A DNA stretch of 15,421 bases. It comes from CAYQMF01 sp964418595. Its GTDB lineage: Bacteria > Planctomycetota > UBA1135 > UBA2386. Location: assembly GCA_964418595.1 (NCBI GenBank), contig CAYQMF010000141.1:1-15421 (forward strand), read 5' to 3'. The notes beneath the pieces are model-generated. The model searched no databases, was not told where the DNA came from, and was given only the letters and a program-made list of their open reading frames with translations. Position 1 is the stretch's first letter. Each line of letters begins with the position of its first letter. The position numbers were made by a program, and so were the translations under genes. Of the stretch, positions 1 through 7,392 are shown in pieces.

Positions 1-2
1 CC

Positions 3-1442
3 GTGACGGTGACCGCGGCCGTCGTCCTCGCCGCCGCGCTCGAGCGGCTCGCGGCGCGCGAGCGCGCGCGCGCGCGCGCCGACGCGAAGTTCGCCATCGA
101 GGCGCGCCTGCCGGCGCTGCTCGCCTTCGAAGGCGATCCGGAGCAACGCCTGCTCGCCGCGGTACGCCCCGAGAACCTCGGCTACCTCGCCGACCTCGAC
201 GCCCTGGTCGCGCTCGAGCCGGACGACATCCCGACCCGGCTGTGGCGGGCGGCGCTGCGCCTCGACGACGGAGATCACGAAGGTGCCGCCGCCGACCTGC
301 AGAGTGTCGCCGCGCAGGCCACGACGCCCTACCTCCGCGCCGTCGCCAGCCGCTACGCCAGCGCCGCGCGCGATCGGCGCGGCACGGAGGCCGTCGATCT
401 GCGCGACCTCGGTGCGGAGCCGACCTCCACGGCCGATTGCTTCGTGGCCGGCTTCCACGAGCTGCGCAATCGTCACGTCACCGGCTTCGCGGGGCGCGCC
501 GATGCGCTGCTCGCGCGCGCGGCCGACGACTACCTTCCTGCCCGCGACCTGCGCCTGATCGCGCTGCTCGCGCGCGGTGACTTCGAGCGGAAGCCGGAGT
601 GCTCGGCGGCCGCGATCGCGGAGTCGCTGCGACTCGAGGGCCTGTACGGGCGCGCCACGGCGCGCACCACTGCCGTCCGCGGCGCGGCCCTCGTGTTGCT
701 GGGTCGCTACGCCGAAGCGATCGCGCCGCTCGAGGAGTCGCTGCGGCTGCGCCCCGACCGCCACGGCCCGCTCCAGAACCTCGGCATCGCCTGGCGCCGC
801 CTCAACGACCTCGCCAAGGCCGACGAGTACCTCGCCCGCGCCGCCGCGGTGCGACCGTACTTCTGGAACACCATCTACACGCGGGCCCAGGTCCTCAAGG
901 ACAAGGGCGACTTCGCGGGCGCCTGGGAGCTGGCCGCGGGCCTCGCCGATACCGGCGCCGCCGGCGCCGAGTGGAAGAAGCCGTACCTCCTGGCCAACAT
1001 CGCCGTGCAGGAGCTGTGCGAGCTGTGTCGCGCCAAGGCGGAGCGCGCGCGCTTCGACGCGGTCGCCGCGCGCGCCCTCGAGCAGTTCGATCTCGCCGCC
1101 GCGCGGGCGAGCGCGGGCCTGCAGCCGCGCATCGCGGCGACCCGGGCGCTGGCGCAGGCCCTGACCGCCGGCGACACCGACGAAGCCGCCGCTCGCCTGC
1201 TCGCCCAGCTCGCCAGCGAGCCGCAGGATCCCTTCCAGATCGGCAACATCGTGGCCTTGCTGCCGAGCGTTGGCCTGAGCGGACGCGCCACCACCTACCT
1301 GCGCCTGTACCTCGCCGCGCTCGCGGTGAAGCTCGCGCCCCAGGATGAACGCCACCAGCAAGACCTGCGCGACGCGGTCCGCGCCGTCGATCGCCTCGAG
1401 AAGATCACTCAGGACGTGCCCCCACCCGGAACCGGCCGATGA
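3..1442 (+). CDS. TPR-repeat protein, 5'-truncated by the window edge (possibly C-terminal part of a membrane Ser/Thr kinase)
   Basis: The frame is open to the window edge, so the GTG at 3 need not be the start. Seen: a short hydrophobic run (residues 1-12, VTVTAAVVLAAAL), which could be the end of a membrane helix, then an Arg/Ala-rich charged linker (13-30) and an all-helical Ala-rich body. Clear tetratricopeptide repeats lie at about 221-252 (GRYAEAIAPLEESLRLRP), 255-286 (NDLAKADEYLARAAAVRP) and 289-318; helical pairs before and after are degenerate TPR-like. TPRs are protein-interaction scaffolds. A membrane helix followed by a charged linker and TPRs is the usual layout of the C-terminal half of planctomycete Ser/Thr protein kinases, but no kinase motif is inside the window, so that identity is inference. 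Its TGA overlaps the ATG of the next gene (ATGA), suggesting coupled translation. Confidence 0.8.
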   Translation: MTVTAAVVLAAALERLAARERARARADAKFAIEARLPALLAFEGDPEQRLLAAVRPENLGYLADLDALVALEPDDIPTRLWRAALRLDDGDHEGAAADLQSVAAQATTPYLRAVASRYASAARDRRGTEAVDLRDLGAEPTSTADCFVAGFHELRNRHVTGFAGRADALLARAADDYLPARDLRLIALLARGDFERKPECSAAAIAESLRLEGLYGRATARTTAVRGAALVLLGRYAEAIAPLEESLRLRPDRHGPLQNLGIAWRRLNDLAKADEYLARAAAVRPYFWNTIYTRAQVLKDKGDFAGAWELAAGLADTGAAGAEWKKPYLLANIAVQELCELCRAKAERARFDAVAARALEQFDLAAARASAGLQPRIAATRALAQALTAGDTDEAAARLLAQLASEPQDPFQIGNIVALLPSVGLSGRATTYLRLYLAALAVKLAPQDERHQQDLRDAVRAVDRLEKITQDVPPPGTGR

Positions 1443-2911
1443 ACACCACGAACGCCACCTTCGCCACCCTCGCCCTCGCCGCCGCCGCGGCCGGCCAGTC
1501 GGTCGCGCCCTTTGCCGGCGCGCCGATGCAGATCTCGCTCACCGGCGCCGCGGGTGCCCCCAATGCGCTGCTCAAGTGCGAGGGCTTCGCGGTCGCGCCC
1601 CCGATCGTGTGGCCGGCCGGATCCGGCCCGCGCTTCGACCTCGACTGGGCGTTCCGCAATCTGCTGAGCGTCGGCTGCAGCGTCGCGGCCGCGGCGCCGG
1701 TCCCCGACGTCGACGCGATGAGCATCGGCCTCGACTGGGTGCTCGCCGACGCCACGGGGCACGTGCAGGTGCCGGTCGGACGCTGGGGCGCGCTCACCTT
1801 CTCGGTCGCCGCCACGGCCATGGGAACCAGCGGCTCCGCGGTGGCCAACGAAGCCGCCGGCCCCGACGGTCCGGGCGGCGCGATGTTCTCGTACCTGCTG
1901 CCGCAGAGCGTCGCGCCCGCCTACCTCGTGGGGCGCACGCGCCGGGCGATGGCGCAGGCGGAGATCGGGTTGCCGCCGGCGCGTGGCGACGTCGATGGCC
2001 TCGACCAGTTCATCCCGCTGTACCGGCTGGATCCAGCGACCGCGTCGCCGACGCGCGGCGTGCCCGCGCAGCCGACGCTGTACTTCTCGGTGAGCAACGC
2101 CACGCTCGCCCGCGTGCCGGCGAGCTGGTGGGGCAACACGCCTCCGAGCGGCGCCACCGTGTTCATGACGACGTGGGTCTCGACCGCGCAGCGGTGGGGC
2201 TGCGTGTCGGTGTGGAAGTCGTTCCGCGACCTCGGCCTCGACCAGTGCGAGGATGTCGACGCGCTCGCCTACGACGCGGCGCAGTCGCGCCTGCTGTTCT
2301 CGACGCGCATCGACCGGGCCTGCCGCGCGGTGCCGCGGCCGCAACTGCTCTTCCTCGATCCTTCGACCGACGCCGCCGTCCCCACCGAGTACGTGACGCA
2401 GACCGGCACGCCGGTGTCGGACGCCGCGGGTCTGCTGCGCTCCGACGAGGTCGACGCGGTGTGCTCGCTCGACCCGTTCGCACCGCTGCGCGGCAGCAAC
2501 CCGCCGAAGATGAACACCATGCGCGTCGCGTACGGGACCCCGGAGATCCCGCTGACCTTCGGCGGGATCCCGCGCACGCTGGAGGGCTCGTCGTTCCTGG
2601 CGTGCTGGCCTGGCGCCGGGCCGGCCACGCTCACGTCGTACGGCCTGGGCTGGCCGGGCGCGGGCCCCGCTCCCGGTTTCGCCGCGGCCTACGCGACGTT
2701 CCCGGGCTTCGCCGTCCCGCCGATCCTGCTCGGTGGCTTCGTGCGCAACCCGGCATCGGTGTTCGAAGGCGATCCGCTGTCGGTCTCGGTGCCGATCCCG
2801 GCGGCGGTGCGCTTCCTCACGCCGGCGCTGCGCATCGGCGTCACCTGGGTCGCGATCGAGATGGGGACCAACCAACTCGGGCAGGCGCACCGCGTGGGGA
2901 TCGACCTCTGA
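1439..2911 (+). CDS. Exported protein with repeated DVDA/FS motifs and planctomycete-type C-terminal module
   Basis: 490 residues; the ATG overlaps the upstream stop by 4 bases (ATGA) and has no Shine-Dalgarno of its own, fitting translational coupling. Residues 1-20 form a hydrophobic signal peptide (LALAAAAAGQS), so the product is exported. The body has a recurring pattern: an acidic [DE]VD(A/G) motif at about 90-93, 184-187, 272-275 and 337-340, with an 'F-S' strand about 15-30 residues after three of them (121-122, 216-217, 287-288). I associate this pattern with exported planctomycete proteins of unknown function. After a proline/glycine-rich link, YGLGWPGAGP (401-410) opens a beta-rich C-terminal module ending in VPIPAAVRFL and GVTWVAIEMG, similar in outline to the ends of the proteins at 7794-8930 and 11181-12680. 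No catalytic motif is recognised. The function is unknown. Confidence 0.85.
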   Translation: MNTTNATFATLALAAAAAGQSVAPFAGAPMQISLTGAAGAPNALLKCEGFAVAPPIVWPAGSGPRFDLDWAFRNLLSVGCSVAAAAPVPDVDAMSIGLDWVLADATGHVQVPVGRWGALTFSVAATAMGTSGSAVANEAAGPDGPGGAMFSYLLPQSVAPAYLVGRTRRAMAQAEIGLPPARGDVDGLDQFIPLYRLDPATASPTRGVPAQPTLYFSVSNATLARVPASWWGNTPPSGATVFMTTWVSTAQRWGCVSVWKSFRDLGLDQCEDVDALAYDAAQSRLLFSTRIDRACRAVPRPQLLFLDPSTDAAVPTEYVTQTGTPVSDAAGLLRSDEVDAVCSLDPFAPLRGSNPPKMNTMRVAYGTPEIPLTFGGIPRTLEGSSFLACWPGAGPATLTSYGLGWPGAGPAPGFAAAYATFPGFAVPPILLGGFVRNPASVFEGDPLSVSVPIPAAVRFLTPALRIGVTWVAIEMGTNQLGQAHRVGIDL

Positions 2912-2971
2912 TCTGATCGCCCGCGGGAAGACTCGCCGTCCTGAAGGAGATCGGCTTCGCGACCGCCGACA
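2912..2971. terminator. Convergent intergenic gap, possible weak bidirectional terminator
   Basis: This is the 60-bp space between two converging genes. It contains the perfect palindrome CCCGCGGG (2920-2927) but no T-run on either side, so an intrinsic terminator is only weakly supported; factor-dependent termination is equally possible. Confidence 0.2.
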
Positions 2972-3742
2972 CTAGTTTCGGAGCTTTCCCGTTCTGTGCA
3001 GGAACTCCCGGACGCCCTGTCTGCGCTCCTCGCGTCGCCGGTGAACGGCCTGGTCGGAGGCGAAGTACTCGGGGTGAACGGCGCGGTAGAACTGGATCAC
3101 GCGCCCGGTCCCCGGTTCTGCGCCACCAATACTGACGTACTGCCGGTCCTGCTTGTCGCCCGTATACGAATCCAGGATGCGCGAGACCGTGGCCTTGAGA
3201 GCATCTGGGTCGCTGGACAACGGATACGAATCACACCGGCCCTCGAGGATTGCCTGGGCAGTCATCGACAGCTTGAGGTGAATCCGCTGGTACTCAGCCC
3301 GACCCACCGCCGCACGAAACGGCTCGTCGGCCAGACGGAGCTGACTCAGCTCGGCCTCCTCCAGCGGAACCCGGGCGAGTTCTCGCAACAGTCCTTCGAG
3401 CTCAGCCTGCCCAATGGACAGATACCTCTTGCTCGTGGCGCTGGACTCGTCGTCCAACTCCTTCAGTACCCCATTCAGGTGGTCCAGGCCCGGGTCGCGG
3501 GGGAAGAGAGGTGTTCGACTCTCGGCACTCGGCCTCCCTGACGCCACACTGGCCACGCGCGATCCTGGACGCGAGCTGAACGCCCCCTCGGTCGCGGCGT
3601 CACTCGTCAGAGAAGCTGCCGGCAGCACCGGCGCGACACTCGGGGCCGCGGTCGGCGAAACCAGAACCAAGATGATGCCGAGCGTCGCTGCGAAGGCCAG
3701 CGCCAAGATCCCGATTCGGGTGAAGCCTGGACCCGACGGCAT
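2972..3742 (-). CDS. Single-pass membrane-anchored hypothetical protein
   Basis: I chose the ATG at 3742 (256 residues) because it shares its A with the stop of the upstream gene (TGATG), a classic termination-reinitiation arrangement; a GTG three codons earlier (3751) is the alternative. Residues about 10-29 (ILALAFAATLGIILVLVSP) form one membrane helix or uncleaved signal anchor. A low-complexity Ala/Ser/Pro linker (about 30-80) follows, then a charged, mainly helical domain (about 85-256) rich in Arg, Glu and Leu, with one cysteine (GRCDSYPL) and a basic tail. The topology suggests an N-terminal anchor and a periplasmic domain. I recognise no family. The paired upstream gene encodes a secreted cysteine-rich protein, so the two may act together outside the cytoplasm (inference). 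Base composition is visibly less GC-rich than in neighbouring genes, which could mean transfer or simply weaker codon selection. Confidence 0.7.
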   Translation of the reverse strand: MPSGPGFTRIGILALAFAATLGIILVLVSPTAAPSVAPVLPAASLTSDAATEGAFSSRPGSRVASVASGRPSAESRTPLFPRDPGLDHLNGVLKELDDESSATSKRYLSIGQAELEGLLRELARVPLEEAELSQLRLADEPFRAAVGRAEYQRIHLKLSMTAQAILEGRCDSYPLSSDPDALKATVSRILDSYTGDKQDRQYVSIGGAEPGTGRVIQFYRAVHPEYFASDQAVHRRREERRQGVREFLHRTGKLRN

Positions 3743-4242
3743 CAGAAGCACGAGGTACAGGTCAGCTCAACGAAACCGACCAGCGCACCATTGAACGGAT
3801 CCTTGTAGTAGAACGCGTCCTGTCGCCCGCACGTCACTGGATAGCCACGGAAGAACTGAGTGATGGTCCCGCCGCTGGCCGGGGGAGACTCAGCACACGG
3901 TGGAATCGGCAGGCCCAGCGTGCCTACCACGCAGATGCGGATGCTGAACCACAGGAAGCACGGCGGATTGACAACCACGAAGACGTCGAAGTTGAACTCG
4001 CAGTTGTCGTCCGGACCACTTCCCGGTGGCGGATCGCATGTGCCGTTGGCGTGAGGCGGCTGCTCAACTATGATGACCACGTCGTTGCATGTGCTGGTCC
4101 CGCCCGAACCCGCGAAGATCTTGTGGCAATCTCCGGGGCACTGCGCCTGAGCTTGCGTCGCAAGCGAAGCACACAGCAGCAGGATCCCACGGATGGAGCT
4201 TCCGAATACCGTGGCGCGACGCCAGATGTCGAAGGGGTTCAA
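3742..4242 (-). CDS. Small cysteine-rich exported protein (TTG start)
   Basis: 166 residues. The start is TTG at 4242, set by a perfect AGGAGG seven bases upstream; no ATG or GTG fits as well. Residues 1-34 form a signal peptide: a basic n-region (WRR, SIR), hydrophobic ILLLCASLA and an AQAQ cleavage region. The mature part has eleven cysteines: QCPGDC, STC, GTC, DNC, PPC, RIC, PPC, VTC and the terminal CTSC. It is rich in Gly/Pro and hydrophobic strands (FNFDVFVVV, LWFSIRICVV), as expected of a small disulfide-stabilised extracellular domain. There is no lipobox ahead of Cys35, so a lipoprotein is unlikely. It is the first gene of a two-gene unit with the membrane-anchored protein behind it (TGATG overlap). 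I recognise no family. Confidence 0.72.
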   Translation of the reverse strand: MNPFDIWRRATVFGSSIRGILLLCASLATQAQAQCPGDCHKIFAGSGGTSTCNDVVIIVEQPPHANGTCDPPPGSGPDDNCEFNFDVFVVVNPPCFLWFSIRICVVGTLGLPIPPCAESPPASGGTITQFFRGYPVTCGRQDAFYYKDPFNGALVGFVELTCTSCF

Positions 4243-4249
4243 TGGACAA

Positions 4250-4255
4250 CCTCCT
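4250..4255 (-). promoter_or_regulatory. Perfect Shine-Dalgarno AGGAGG deciding a TTG start
   Basis: On the minus strand AGGAGG is followed by seven bases and then TTG at 4242. This consensus spacing is the reason for accepting a TTG start. The tandem hairpin repeats end directly upstream of the site. Confidence 0.75.
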
Positions 4256-4256
4256 G

Positions 4257-4302
4257 GCGCGCCGAAGTAGCGCGCCGAAGTAGCGCGCCGAAGTAGCGCG
4301 CG
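4257..4302 (-). repeat. 13-bp tandem repeat (3.5 copies) able to form hairpins in the 5' leader
   Basis: The unit GCGCGCCGAAGTA (+ strand) occurs three times exactly (4257-4269, 4270-4282, 4283-4295) followed by a partial GCGCGCG. Because GCGCGC is self-complementary, each unit plus the start of the next can fold as a 6-bp GC stem with a 7-base loop (CGAAGTA; on the transcribed minus strand UACUUCG). In the mRNA of the gene at 3742-4242 the last stem ends next to AGGAGG, so folding could affect ribosome access. The 13-bp period and perfect identity suggest variable copy number. Confidence 0.8.
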
Positions 4303-4322
4303 ACCCGACGCTCACGACCTTC

Positions 4323-4351
4323 CGTGTACCAGGCGGACGCCAGCGTGTCAA
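4323..4351 (-). promoter_or_regulatory. Candidate sigma70-type promoter for the cysteine-rich/membrane protein pair
   Basis: On the minus strand a perfect -35 TTGACA (4351-4346) is followed by 17 bases and TACACG (4328-4323) as a poor -10. Spacing is ideal and it lies about 75 bases upstream of the TTG start, leaving the hairpin repeats in the leader. The -10 matches only three of six consensus bases and lacks the final T. Confidence 0.4.
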
Positions 4352-4359
4352 GGGACGGT

Positions 4360-4378
4360 TGCAATCGCTGCAATCGCT
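4360..4378. repeat. 9-bp tandem direct repeat next to the candidate -35 box
   Basis: TGCAATCGC is present twice back to back (4360-4368, 4369-4377), with period 9 continuing one base further. It begins eight bases upstream of the TTGACA on the minus strand, the position expected of an activator or repressor site. Regulatory function is inference. Confidence 0.45.
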
Positions 4379-4393
4379 TTCGGTTTCGTCTTG

Positions 4394-4421
4394 CCATCCG
4401 ATTGGATGGAAGGCGCGCGCC
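4394..4421 (-). terminator. Possible terminator or structured region after the 971-residue gene
   Basis: Two self-complementary elements lie 56-85 bases past the TGA of the upstream minus-strand gene: CCATCC-GATT-GGATGG (4394-4409, 6-bp stem) and GGCGCGCGCC (4412-4421). No T-run follows on the minus strand, so this is at best a weak or Rho-assisted terminator. Confidence 0.3.
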
Positions 4422-4476
4422 TGGCGCGTGCATCCGCGTTGAATCGGCGAGACGGTGCACGACCAGGCCGTCACCC

Positions 4477-7392
4477 TCACAGCCCGAGCTGCTGCATCGC
4501 CCACATCGTCTGGATGCCGGAGCCGAGGATGCTCTCCTGGCCAACCGAACTCACCGGCAGCATGAGGTTGCGGTTGTTGCCGCGGAAGTCCGGGTTGAGG
4601 CGGCCGGTCATCGCCATGTGCGCGCGCAGGAGCGGCAGCTCGTTGTAGGTCCCGAGCGCCCAGCGCTCGTAGGGCCCGCCGCTCATGTTGGCGTACGGTC
4701 CGGTCTTGATGCTGGCGGGCACTGCGTAGTTCGTCTGGTCGAGGCGGACGTACTCGAGCCCGATGTGGACGCGGCTGCCGTTGACGGTCGAGTACCCGCC
4801 GTCGAAACGGTCGCTGTAGGCGCCGACCATCTCGCGATCGATCGCGTTGAGGATCGTGCGCGCCTCCGGGTCGAGATCGGACCCCTGGTAGGCCTTGGCC
4901 ACGCTCACGACGATCATGTTCCAGATGTCGGCCTGCCAGCGCAGGTCGACACCCTGCAGGTTGAAGTCGTTCGGACCGACGCTCCTGCTCAGGAGCTGCG
5001 AGAGGTACTGGCTCACCTGCGCGCGCAGACCGGCCTCCTCCGCGGCGTTGAAGTGGCGCGTGTCCGGTCCGTACAGGCAGCCCATGTAGCCGTTCGGCCG
5101 CGCCACACGCGCGACGATGCCCGCGAGCTGCCGGCCCATGATCGAGTCCGACTCGCGCCGCGGGCGATGGAACATCGCCTCCGCGTGCAGCCCGAACGCC
5201 TCGTACGACCGCCCGCCACCGCCGGATCCCGGCGGGGCGTTCAGCATCCCGAGCAGCGAGCTGCCGTACGAGATGTGCTGGTACTGGCGGCCCGGCTCGC
5301 CGGTGTAGTAGCTGAGCGAGCACAGCATCTCCGCCGCGCCGTCCATGTAGATGCGGCCGAGGTGGTCGGGGTTCATCTTCCACAGCGCCTCCATCACGTG
5401 CGTCACGTAGCGCTGGCTGTGCTCCGTGTCGTGCGACTCCAGCAGCTCGTCGTAGGGCACGTTCCCCTCCGCGACGTGCGCGAGGTACGCGGGCGTGCGC
5501 TTGTAGTCGAGGTTGGGATGGAAGAGCGAGCGGGTCTGGTTGCCGCTGTTGAAGAAGTAGGCGCCGCCCAGCATGCGCGCCTCCGGGATGCGCTGGCTCG
5601 CGGGCGCCGACCACATGCGGTAGCGCATCTGGTCGAGGCTGTTGGCGGTGCCGTCGGACAGGAACATCGTGTCGATCGGCTGCCGTGTGAGCGCGGCGCG
5701 CGCCATGAGCAACGCGGTCTCGATGGCCTCCACCTGGTAGACGGAGTTGGCGTTGTAGGCGAGCACCACCGCGCCGTTGCGCGGCATGATCGCCTCGTCC
5801 ACGCCCGACGTGCTGCCCGCCCAGGGTCCGAAGCAAGGATGCGGGAAGAGCCACGGCGTCCGCCCGTCGGTGCGGAACAGCCAGCCGTTGGGCACGTACG
5901 ACGCGAAGGCGCGACGTGCGTTGTCGTTGATGCCGGTCGGCCGGTTCCACGCCGTCTTCCAGTCGGCCATCATCCCCTGGTAGCGCAGGTCGGGGATCCC
6001 GGCGCCGCGCGAGAACATCTGGTCGAAGTAGTTCGCGCCGAGGCTGCGGTCGCCGAAGAACTGGGTGAGGTACACGCGCAGGTTGTCGGCCGCGCGCTCG
6101 AGGCGTTCGCCCGGAGCGCCGAACTCGGCGAACATGCCCGTGTTCCAGAGGAACGAGCCGCTCTCGCGCAGCCGGTTGTGCTTGCCGCCGCCGAGCGACG
6201 GCACCAGCGCGACGCCGCCGGTTCCCGAGCGGTCGATGCGGTAGACCTCGTACGACTCGCCCTCCGGCCGGTAGTTGTGCGTGCGGAGGTACGCGCCGGG
6301 CACGTGCAACCGCATCTCGTCGAAGATGAAGTCGCCCGCGCCCTCGAAGCGCGAGTTGCTGGCGAGCACCTTGACGTTGAGGAAGGTCTCGCCGCTGTAG
6401 GCCTCGACGACGATGTTCACGATCGGGCAGTGCTCGATCGCCACCGGGCTCGTGATGCTGCCCTCGGGCCGCATCGTGCCGCGGTAGCGCAGCACCTTCA
6501 CGAGCGGACCGTCGATGAGGATCTCCTGCGGCCGCCAGAAGTCGCAGTCGAACACGTAGCGCCCACTGCCACGCGCCGGTGTGGCGTGCAGCGCCAGCGT
6601 GATCGGGCGGACCATCTCCGGCTGCACGCGGAAGCGCGGCGGCGTGACCTGCGCCGCCGGCACGGCGTGGATCTCCAGGTTCTCGTAGTACGGTCCGGTG
6701 GCGCGGGTCTTCTTGTTCTGGAAGTAGCCCACCACCTCCTTCACGACGCGCTCGCCGTTGACGGTCTCGAGCCAATGCGTCCACGGCGTCACCTGCATGT
6801 AGCGCGTCTCGCCGGTCTCGGGATCGCGCAGGACCAACTGCTTCAGGCCGCGCATGTATTCGAGCGCCAGCGCCCGCGGCAGCGGGATGATCACGGAGTT
6901 GATGAGGTTGTGGATCTGGCTCGGGTCGCGCACGACGGTGTACGCGCCGCCGACGATCCCGACGCTCGTGGGCGCGTTCGCGGCGATGCGTGGCACGCGC
7001 GCGCCGCCGTCCACGACACCGGAGAGGCCCCAGAAGAACGGCATCGCCTCGAGCGAGAAGATGCACGGCGTCGGCGCGTCGCGCAGCGGGATCGCGAAAC
7101 TCCCGGCGCCCGACGTCAGCGGGATGCGTGTGAGGTCGGCAACCGTGAGGCGGGCGAGGTCGTTGCCCGCCTGCTCGCCGATCAGGTACACGTACGGCGT
7201 GAAGGGACTGCCGCGCAGGTACGGATCGAGCGCGGTGCCACTCACGCCACCGATGCTGAGCGAGTACTCGACCCGCGTCGGCACCGGCGAGAAGACCGTC
7301 GCGTCGAACGCGAAGTACTGCGCCTGGGCCGCGGGCGCGGCATGCAGACAGGCGGCGAGGGCGAAGATGGAGACAGAGCGGCGAATGCGCAT
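4477..7392 (-). CDS. Large exported protein, possible polysaccharide lyase/hydrolase-like (beta N-terminal half plus helical C-terminal half)
   Basis: 971 residues from ATG at 7392, preferred because it gives a standard signal peptide (MRIRRSVSIFALAACL...AQAQ); a TTG four codons upstream is the alternative and neither has a good Shine-Dalgarno. After cleavage, residues about 25-400 are beta-rich, with a GPLVKVLRYRG segment at about 295-305 followed by YSGETFLNVKVLAS. That resembles the 'source-of-derivative' strand pattern in the N-terminal and central domains of exo-rhamnogalacturonan lyase-like (PcRGLX/YetA) proteins. The C-terminal half, about 500-971, is mostly helical with regularly spaced aromatic/Trp-rich helices and an SHDTEHSQRYV motif (about 653-663), which suggests an alpha/alpha-toroid. 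An extracellular or periplasmic carbohydrate-active enzyme is my best guess, at low confidence. No catalytic residues can be assigned. It is transcribed alone, divergent from the LamG-fold gene. Confidence 0.85.
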   Translation of the reverse strand: MRIRRSVSIFALAACLHAAPAAQAQYFAFDATVFSPVPTRVEYSLSIGGVSGTALDPYLRGSPFTPYVYLIGEQAGNDLARLTVADLTRIPLTSGAGSFAIPLRDAPTPCIFSLEAMPFFWGLSGVVDGGARVPRIAANAPTSVGIVGGAYTVVRDPSQIHNLINSVIIPLPRALALEYMRGLKQLVLRDPETGETRYMQVTPWTHWLETVNGERVVKEVVGYFQNKKTRATGPYYENLEIHAVPAAQVTPPRFRVQPEMVRPITLALHATPARGSGRYVFDCDFWRPQEILIDGPLVKVLRYRGTMRPEGSITSPVAIEHCPIVNIVVEAYSGETFLNVKVLASNSRFEGAGDFIFDEMRLHVPGAYLRTHNYRPEGESYEVYRIDRSGTGGVALVPSLGGGKHNRLRESGSFLWNTGMFAEFGAPGERLERAADNLRVYLTQFFGDRSLGANYFDQMFSRGAGIPDLRYQGMMADWKTAWNRPTGINDNARRAFASYVPNGWLFRTDGRTPWLFPHPCFGPWAGSTSGVDEAIMPRNGAVVLAYNANSVYQVEAIETALLMARAALTRQPIDTMFLSDGTANSLDQMRYRMWSAPASQRIPEARMLGGAYFFNSGNQTRSLFHPNLDYKRTPAYLAHVAEGNVPYDELLESHDTEHSQRYVTHVMEALWKMNPDHLGRIYMDGAAEMLCSLSYYTGEPGRQYQHISYGSSLLGMLNAPPGSGGGGRSYEAFGLHAEAMFHRPRRESDSIMGRQLAGIVARVARPNGYMGCLYGPDTRHFNAAEEAGLRAQVSQYLSQLLSRSVGPNDFNLQGVDLRWQADIWNMIVVSVAKAYQGSDLDPEARTILNAIDREMVGAYSDRFDGGYSTVNGSRVHIGLEYVRLDQTNYAVPASIKTGPYANMSGGPYERWALGTYNELPLLRAHMAMTGRLNPDFRGNNRNLMLPVSSVGQESILGSGIQTMWAMQQLGL

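Noticed and set aside
1409..2890. 493-residue antisense open frame
   Set aside because: Arg/Gly/Ala/His-rich shadow of the exported protein gene, without an initiation signal.
4257..4302. CRISPR array
   Set aside because: Units are 13 bp, directly abutting, with no spacers and no cas genes nearby.
4239..4544. 101-residue minus-strand open frame across the 13-bp repeats
   Set aside because: It covers the candidate promoter, hairpins and Shine-Dalgarno of the next gene; its repeats (RYFGALLRR-like) are by-products of the DNA repeat.
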